From Candidatus Desulfovibrio intestinipullorum (GTDB taxonomy: Bacteria; Desulfobacterota; Desulfovibrionia; Desulfovibrionales; Desulfovibrionaceae): DNA of 37,868 nt. The translations under genes were made by a program, and so were the position numbers. This document shows positions 30,819 to 37,868 of this stretch, in pieces; the first letter of the stretch is position 1, and every line of letters starts with the position of its first letter. The DNA lies in assembly GCA_019113165.1 (NCBI GenBank), contig DXHV01000072.1:1-37868 (forward strand). The letters run 5' to 3'. Under the pieces are notes generated by a model. The model was not told the origin of the DNA, made no database searches, and saw nothing but the letters and a program-made list of their open reading frames with translations.

Positions 30819-33296
30819 CTAGAGGTAGCGGCCGGTGACGCTCTCGGGATTGTTGCGGATGTCCTCCACGGTGCCGCAGGCAACCAGGCGGCCGCCGTCC
30901 ATGCCGCCGCCGGGGCCCATGTCCAGCACATAGTCCGCTGCCCGCAGCACGGTCAGATCGTGCTCGATGACCACCACCGTGGCGCCCATGTCCAGCAGAT
31001 GCCGGAAGACCTTGAGCAGGGTCTGCACGTCCAGGGGGTGCAACCCGATGGTCGGCTCGTCAAAGACAAAGACGGTCTCGTCCTGGGCCCGGCCCATGGA
31101 CTCGGCCAGCTTGAGGCGCTGGGCCTCGCCGCCGGAGAGGCTGGGCGTGGCCTCGCCTAAGGTGAGATAGCCCAGGCCCAGATCGTGGAGCACCTGCAGG
31201 CGCTGGCGCACGAGCCTGAGGTTTTTGCAGGCAGCAAGGGCCGTGTCGATGTCCATGGCCATGAGCTCGGGCAGGGAGGGACCGGTTCCTCCCTCCAGCC
31301 GTATCTCGTGGGCTGCCCGTGCATAGCGCGATCCCAGGCACTCGGGGCAGGCAATCTCCACGTCCGGCAGAAACTGCACGTCCAGGGAGATGACACCCGT
31401 GCCATCGCAGACAGGGCAGCGGAGCTTGCCGGTATTGTAGGAAAAGTCCCCTGCCTTGCAGCCGGCCTCGCGGGCCGCCTTTGTGCGGGCAAAAATCTTG
31501 CGCAGTTCGTCGTGCACATTGGCATAGGTGGCCACGGTGGAGCGCACGTTGATGCCGATGGGCGAGGCGTCGATTAGGCGCACCTGATGGATGCCGTCTG
31601 CCTCAAGGCTTGCCACATGGGCAGGCAGGGCTTCCTTTCTGACCAGGGCCTGCAGGGCCGGTACCAGGCTCTCCAGCACGAGGGTGGTCTTGCCCGAGCC
31701 CGAGACGCCGCTCACGGCCACCAGGCACCCCTTTGGCAGACGGACATCAAGACCCTGCACCGTGTGCAGGGGCCGCGTGACCAGATGCAGGGACCCTTTT
31801 TCAAAGAGTTCCTCGCGGGACAGCCCCCTGCCCCTGCCGGGCTCTTCCTTCAAAAAGGGACCGATGAGGGAGGCAGGATTTTGGATTATCTCCTCAAGGG
31901 TGCCTTCACAGAGCACGTGTCCGCCCCTTGAGCCTGCGCCGGGGCCCATTTCGATGAACCAGTCGGCTGTGCGGAGGATTTCCGTTTCGTGGTCCACCAG
32001 GATGACGGAATTGCCGTCTTCCACCAGGTCGTGCAGCACGTCGACCAGGCCCTTGATATTGGCCGGATGCAGGCCGATGGAGGGCTCGTCCAGCACATAG
32101 AGCACGCCGGTTGTGCGGTTGCGCACGGCGCGGGCAAGCTGCATGCGCTGGCGCTCGCCGGTGGAGAGGGTGGAGGAAGCCCTGTCCAGGGAAAGGTAGC
32201 TCAGGCCCAGGTCCAGCAGGCGCCTGGCCGTATCATGGAAGGACTGGCAGATGCTGCGGGCCATGGGCCGCATGACCTCGGGCAGGGAGGCCGGCACCCC
32301 CCTGGTCCATTCCACCAGCTCCGCGAGGGTCATGCGGCAGGCGGCATCCAGGGTGCAGCCATGCAGCACGGGCCTGCGGGCCTCGGCGCTCAGGCGCGAT
32401 CCATGACAGTCCGGGCAGGGCTCTTCTTTCAGGAAACGCTCCACGCGCTTCATGCCCTTTTCGTCTGTGACTTTTGCGAGGGCATTTTGCACGGTATAGA
32501 CGGCATTGTAGAAGGTGAAGTCGAGCTCCGTGGCGCTGGTGCCTTCCTGCTTCTTCGGCCGGTAGAGGATGTGCCGCTTTTCGGCCGGGCCGTGCAGGAC
32601 AATCTCCTTTTCCTGATCGGTCAGCTCTTTGAAGGGCACGTCGGTGCGCACGCCCATGGCCCGGCAGACGTCGGTCATGAGGGACCACATGAGGGTGCGC
32701 CAGGGCGCCACGGCTCCCTCGTCAATGGTGAGCTCGGGATTGGGAATGAGGGTGGTCTCGTCCACGGTGAGCACTCGGCCCGTGCCCTGGCAGGTCCGGC
32801 AGGCGCCCTGGCTGTTGAAGGCCAGTTCCTCGGCCGAAGGGGCATAGAATTCCGCCTGGCAGACCGGGCAGATCAGTTTCTGCTCGGCAGCCACGGCCAG
32901 GGTCGGTTCGTGCACATGGCCGTTGGGACAGACATGGGCTGCCAGGCGCGAGAACATGAGGCGCAGGCTGTTGTTGAGCTCCGTACCCGTGCCAAAGGTG
33001 CTGCGTATGCCTGGGATGGCCGGGCGCTGATGCAGGGCCAGGGCAGCCGGAATGTGCAGGACCTCGTCCACCTGCGGCCGGGCTGCCTGGGTGATGCGGC
33101 GGCGCGTGTAGGTGGAAAGGGCTTCCAGATAGCGGCGCGAGCCCTCGGCATAGAGCACGCCCAGGGCCAGGGAGGACTTGCCCGAGCCCGAGACGCCGGC
33201 AATGGCCACCACCTGGCCAAGAGGGATGGCCAGGTCCAGGCCCTGCAGGTTGTGCACGCGGGCATTGCGGATGAGGATGTGCTGCGCGGCGGACAT
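30819..33296 (-). CDS. UvrA2-type ABC ATPase
   Basis: An 825-aa paralog of excinuclease subunit UvrA. It has two ATP-binding cassettes: Walker A GVSGSGKSS (about 35) and GVSGSGKTT (about 527), and ABC signatures LSTGERQ (about 378) and LSGGEAQ (about 722). Zinc-finger cysteines are present (CPVC...CRTC, PCPDCHGSR, LRCPVC...ACPEC). At about 825 aa it is shorter than housekeeping UvrA (about 940 aa), which fits the UvrA2/DrrC class lacking the UvrB-binding region. Members have been linked to tolerance of DNA-binding drugs. Start ATG follows GGGAGG. It is downstream of ettA on the same strand, with a strong hairpin between. Confidence 0.88.
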   Translation of the reverse strand: MSAAQHILIRNARVHNLQGLDLAIPLGQVVAIAGVSGSGKSSLALGVLYAEGSRRYLEALSTYTRRRITQAARPQVDEVLHIPAALALHQRPAIPGIRSTFGTGTELNNSLRLMFSRLAAHVCPNGHVHEPTLAVAAEQKLICPVCQAEFYAPSAEELAFNSQGACRTCQGTGRVLTVDETTLIPNPELTIDEGAVAPWRTLMWSLMTDVCRAMGVRTDVPFKELTDQEKEIVLHGPAEKRHILYRPKKQEGTSATELDFTFYNAVYTVQNALAKVTDEKGMKRVERFLKEEPCPDCHGSRLSAEARRPVLHGCTLDAACRMTLAELVEWTRGVPASLPEVMRPMARSICQSFHDTARRLLDLGLSYLSLDRASSTLSTGERQRMQLARAVRNRTTGVLYVLDEPSIGLHPANIKGLVDVLHDLVEDGNSVILVDHETEILRTADWFIEMGPGAGSRGGHVLCEGTLEEIIQNPASLIGPFLKEEPGRGRGLSREELFEKGSLHLVTRPLHTVQGLDVRLPKGCLVAVSGVSGSGKTTLVLESLVPALQALVRKEALPAHVASLEADGIHQVRLIDASPIGINVRSTVATYANVHDELRKIFARTKAAREAGCKAGDFSYNTGKLRCPVCDGTGVISLDVQFLPDVEIACPECLGSRYARAAHEIRLEGGTGPSLPELMAMDIDTALAACKNLRLVRQRLQVLHDLGLGYLTLGEATPSLSGGEAQRLKLAESMGRAQDETVFVFDEPTIGLHPLDVQTLLKVFRHLLDMGATVVVIEHDLTVLRAADYVLDMGPGGGMDGGRLVACGTVEDIRNNPESVTGRYL

Positions 33297-33393
33297 GGCA
33301 GGCCTCCCTTGGAAGTGTTGTGTTGTATGCAGGATTGACCTTGTTGGGGGAAAGGGACGACGGAGCGCACAGGACGGCCGGCGTAAAGACGAC

Positions 33394-33435
33394 AGGGGGA
33401 CAGAAAGCGCTGTGCGTGCGGCGTTCTGTCCCCCT
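33394..33435. terminator. Strong hairpin between ettA and the UvrA2 gene
   Basis: AGGGGGACAGAA pairs perfectly with TTCTGTCCCCCT around an 18-base loop. No good T-tract follows on either strand, so it may attenuate rather than fully terminate ettA transcription. Confidence 0.55.
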
Positions 33436-33461
33436 TGCTGTCAGTTGTGCCTTGTTGTTCC

Positions 33462-35144
<1,683 letters not shown>

Positions 35145-35554
35145 AGCGACCTCGTTTCTGTGTGCGCGTCGTGCGCAATATGGGCGATAAGGAGCGTGCC
35201 TGCCGCTTCATGTCGCTGGAAAGGGACGTTGGAAGGGAAGGGCAGCCTGTTGTTTTCGTGAAGCCTGTGCGAAGAGAGAGAAAGGGACACAGGGGAAGGC
35301 GTGTCCTGTGAAGACAGGAGGTGCGGAAAAGACGGGGTCATGCAGACAATGTGCCCGTCCCGGCCGCGCCCCTCCCATATCAGAAAGACCGATCCCTGAC
35401 TAGTCCCGAAGCGGACCTGCCGCAGGGACCTGGTCTGGCGATCGGGGCCCCTGGAGCTGTCCTGCGCTCCGGCGTGGCCCCGGGGCTGTCTTGCACACCG
35501 GCCTGATCGGCTCCAGTGCCATCCGGTCCGAAATCCCGGAAGGCGGCAGCCCCC
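35145..35554. other. 410-bp region upstream of ettA without a gene
   Basis: It should hold the ettA promoter on the minus strand; no convincing hexamer pair was picked out. No frame here shows a domain. Confidence 0.35.
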
Positions 35555-35585
35555 AAAAAAAATCCCCGCTCAGGGGAAGCGGGGA
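35555..35585 (-). terminator. Terminator after the 196-aa gene
   Basis: On the minus strand TCCCCGCT and AGCGGGGA pair around TCCCCTG, followed by T8. It is 22 bp past the stop codon. Confidence 0.92.
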
Positions 35586-35607
35586 CTTGTGCGCACTGTC
35601 TTTGCTG

Positions 35608-36198
35608 TTAGAGGACGGAGAAGTCGCCCTTCAGAAGGGCATCGTAGTCGTCTTTCTTGATGAGCTTGAGGAACTTGGGCACCTTGGGCACCCGGCCCAG
35701 GATGTGCTGCCTGGAGGCATCCGCCGGCATGCGCACAAGCAGGAGGTGCTCGACCTGTTCCACGGAGGACCAGACCATGCTGGAGCTTGTCTGGTTGGCA
35801 GAGGCCCGGAAATCGGCCACGCAGTTGACGCCCAGGAGGTTCACAAGCTCGTTTTTGGGATCAAAGGTGACATCGGGACTGGCCAGCTTTTCGGCAAGGA
35901 CCTTGCCATCGGCATGGCGGAGATTGGGGACAGCCTTGTAGAAATCGCGCTGGGTGGAAGGGGTCTTTATCTGGGCGAGCGTGTACTTCATGTAGTCGAA
36001 GGCAGGCTTTTCGTAATAGAGAAGCCCCACCACGGTGTAGCGGTGCTTGTCGCCGGGCATGAGGCCGTTGGCCTGATAGTCCTGCATGAGGGCAGCCCTG
36101 GCGGAGAGGACGTCATTCCAGGCCTTCTTGTTCTGGCTGATGATGTCATCGATTTCAGGACCCCGGCCCACGTAATATTTCCATTGAATCTCTGGCAT
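35608..36198 (-). CDS. Hypothetical protein, 196 aa
   Basis: I do not recognise this protein. It starts MPEIQWKYYVGRGPEIDD behind GGAG, is soluble with no signal peptide or membrane span, and has a repeated aromatic pattern (YYEKPAFDYMKYT, QRDFYKAVPNLRH). The C-terminus is lysine-rich (KVPKFLKLIKKDDY). The length and mixed alpha/beta character recall small phage-borne proteins of unknown function, but this is only an impression. It is monocistronic, with a promoter at 36230-36257 and a strong terminator, so it is probably expressed. Confidence 0.75.
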   Translation of the reverse strand: MPEIQWKYYVGRGPEIDDIISQNKKAWNDVLSARAALMQDYQANGLMPGDKHRYTVVGLLYYEKPAFDYMKYTLAQIKTPSTQRDFYKAVPNLRHADGKVLAEKLASPDVTFDPKNELVNLLGVNCVADFRASANQTSSSMVWSSVEQVEHLLLVRMPADASRQHILGRVPKVPKFLKLIKKDDYDALLKGDFSVL

Positions 36199-36229
36199 TG
36201 CCTATCTCCTCGGCTTAGGTGAAGGACAT

Positions 36230-36257
36230 ACACTAATACATTGCCGGGGTGTGTCAA
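36230..36257 (-). promoter_or_regulatory. Promoter of the 196-aa gene
   Basis: On the minus strand TTGACA (36252-36257) is followed after 16 bp by TAGTGT (36230-36235), about 32 bp before the start codon. The rest of 36258-36451 holds no supported gene. Confidence 0.55.
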
Positions 36258-36451
36258 GATATGGTTTGGCGGCACGTTCTGGTCAATACCGGCAAAAGCC
36301 GGGCATTATCAAAAGGTTCCGGGCTGCAGGCAGGGCAGGGTGCCTGCAGGGGCGCTCCCTTCATCCCCCTTGTCCCCGTCTTGTACTGCGCAAGGCACGG
36401 GAAGGCATTCTTGAAAGAGCATTCTCGAAAGAGCACAAGGGACGAAGAGCC

Positions 36452-36517
36452 AAAAAAGGGAGCCTGCCGCAGGAGCGCCCCGGGGATGGGGCCGGGGGCT
36501 CCTTGTGGCAGGCTCCC
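36452..36517 (-). terminator. Terminator after the MFS transporter
   Basis: On the minus strand GGGAGCCTGCC pairs with GGCAGGCTCCC around a GC-rich loop and runs into T6. It lies 100 bp past the stop codon. Confidence 0.88.
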
Positions 36518-36616
36518 TGAAGGCGGGCGGATCTGCGCGTGGAGGCTTTCAGAAGCGGGCGTTCTTCAGGAAGGACGCAGGGCCGCTGCTTTTTTCGGGC
36601 GCCCGGAACGGGAGCC

Positions 36617-37868
36617 CTAGCCGAGCTCCGCAGCGCTGGGCAGGCTTTCCTTTCCGTGCAGGCGCACGATGAAGAAGGTGCTCAGGCAGCTGATGATGGC
36701 GGCAACGAGCAAGTAGGTGCACAGATACCAGGGCTGGCCGCCGTTGGCGCTGACCAGCATGGTGGCCACCATGGGCGTGATGCCGGAGGCAAAGATGCCG
36801 GAGAACTGGTAGATGAAGGAGACCGCGGAATAGCGCACCGTGGCCTCGAAGCTGCCGGAAAAGAGGCTCGACATGGTGGCATAGGCTGCGCCGTAGATGA
36901 TGCCGAAGGGCAGGGCTATGGCCACGAAGACGAGAGGCAGGGTGTGGGTGTAGTTGTGCAGTACCCAGAAGGAGGGGAAGGCGGTGAGGCCAAGGAGCAG
37001 GGCGGCAATGCCGAAGATGCGGGCCCGGCCCAGGCGGTCGGCCTGCATGCCCCAGAAGGGAATGGCCAGTGCCATCACAAAGGCAGCGCCCACGATGAGG
37101 AAGATGCTCTCGGTCTTGTCCAGGCCGCAGGTATTGGTGAGGTAGGTAAGGGAGAAGACGCCAAAGACGTTGAAGGCAATGCCCTCAACAAAGCGGGCGC
37201 CCACGCAGGCCAGGATGGTACGGGGGTAGTGCCTGAAGGCGGCCATGATGGGGAACTTCACCTTCTCGATCTTGTCCTTGGCCTTGGCAAAGTCCTGGGT
37301 CTCGGTGACGGTGAGGCGGATGTAGGCGCCCACGCCGACCAGGATGGCGCTGAGGATGAAGGCAATGCGCCAGCCCCAGGCAAGGAAGGCTTCCTCGGAG
37401 AGGCACCAGGAGAGGATGCCCACCACGGCAGAGGCGAGCATGAGGCCCAGGGCCAGACCGACCTGGGGCAGGCTTCCGTAGAAGGCACGCTTTTTCTCGG
37501 GCGCCGACTCGAAGGCCATGAGCACGGCGCCGCCCCATTCGCCACCAATACCTATGCCCTGGGCCAGACGGCAGAGCACAAGGAGGATGGGGGCAGCAAT
37601 GCCCAGGGTTTCATAGGAGGGCACAAGGCCGATGCCCACCGTGGCCACGCCCATGATTTCCAGGGTGAGCACAAGCATCTTCTTGCGGCCGAGCTTGTCG
37701 CCAAAGTGGCCAAAGATGATGCCGCCCACGGGACGGGCCACAAAGCCCACGGCAAAGGTGGCAAAGGCCAGGATGGTGCCCACGGTGGGGTCGAAGTCCG
37801 GGAAAAAGACCTTGTTGAAGACGATGCCCGCCACGACGCCGTAGAGGAAGAAGTCGTACCATTCGATG
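36617..37868 (-). CDS. Metabolite:H+ symporter, MFS/MHS family (5' end outside window)
   Basis: The visible 417 codons cover all but the extreme N-terminus of a 12-span major facilitator. The frame enters at IEWYDFFLYGVVAG, the signature of span 1 in the metabolite:H+ symporter family (relatives include shikimate, proline/betaine and citrate carriers). GHFGDKLGRKKMLV is the conserved loop 2-3 motif, and RLAQGIGIGGEWGGAV is span 4. The substrate is not evident, though a dicarboxylate or similar organic acid is plausible in this genus. The gene continues beyond 37868, so no start can be given. Confidence 0.9.
   Translation of the reverse strand, partial: IEWYDFFLYGVVAGIVFNKVFFPDFDPTVGTILAFATFAVGFVARPVGGIIFGHFGDKLGRKKMLVLTLEIMGVATVGIGLVPSYETLGIAAPILLVLCRLAQGIGIGGEWGGAVLMAFESAPEKKRAFYGSLPQVGLALGLMLASAVVGILSWCLSEEAFLAWGWRIAFILSAILVGVGAYIRLTVTETQDFAKAKDKIEKVKFPIMAAFRHYPRTILACVGARFVEGIAFNVFGVFSLTYLTNTCGLDKTESIFLIVGAAFVMALAIPFWGMQADRLGRARIFGIAALLLGLTAFPSFWVLHNYTHTLPLVFVAIALPFGIIYGAAYATMSSLFSGSFEATVRYSAVSFIYQFSGIFASGITPMVATMLVSANGGQPWYLCTYLLVAAIISCLSTFFIVRLHGKESLPSAAELG

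Overview
The window is high-GC DNA (impression, not computed) that looks like a sulfate-reducing member of the Desulfovibrionaceae. Pointers are a rubredoxin with the unusual C-x4-C spacing, a two-subunit class I fumarase, a PlsC-GNAT ornithine-lipid synthase fusion, and close packing of mostly minus-strand genes. No rRNA, tRNA or CRISPR array was seen. The assignment is inference from gene content.

Positions 1-11,100 form an accessory island. It holds five tandem minus-strand copies of one large paralogous family with no function I can name: three full-length copies (848, 787 and 808 aa) and two truncated ones. The proteins have a very basic N-terminal tail, Sel1/TPR-like helical repeats and a conserved C-x6-C-x-C-x2-C motif. 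Mobile DNA has repeatedly struck the island: an AT-rich IS1-family element with 32-bp inverted ends and an 8-bp target duplication, an IS200/IS605-type right end at the window edge, and an 89-bp MITE-like insertion inside the last copy. Two copies share a promoter layout.

Positions 11,180-17,230 hold a decayed aldolase fragment, an iron-sulfur flavoprotein, and a probable membrane-lipid remodelling set: an OlsF-like bifunctional acyltransferase (ornithine lipids), a PlcP-like metallophosphoesterase and an MGDG-synthase-like glycosyltransferase (glycolipids). A Pho-box-like triple repeat lies before the first gene and an 11-bp-period repeat array before the second pair, which suggests control by phosphate.

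Positions 17,230-19,570 are the most novel part. Five tandem small ORFs (39-48 codons), plus a diverged sixth, encode single-pass membrane peptides with an almost invariant C-terminal tail PLQNSALF. Three are preceded by a palindrome of the form CATAAC-N5-GTTATG. The family is not one I recognise.

Positions 19,830-27,280 carry a nitrogen-sensing pair (PII and AmtB behind a sigma-54 promoter), rubredoxin, a 1-Cys peroxiredoxin whose stop codon lies in the edge of a MITE-like repeat, class I fumarase alpha and beta subunits behind a T8G8 tract, and a MtaB-type tRNA methylthiotransferase.

Positions 27,275-37,868 carry a polytopic membrane protein, a gene-poor stretch with a stack of hairpins ending in a terminator, a small coiled-coil membrane protein, a UvrA2-type ABC ATPase, EttA, an unrecognised 196-aa protein and a metabolite:H+ symporter (MHS family) that runs off the right edge.
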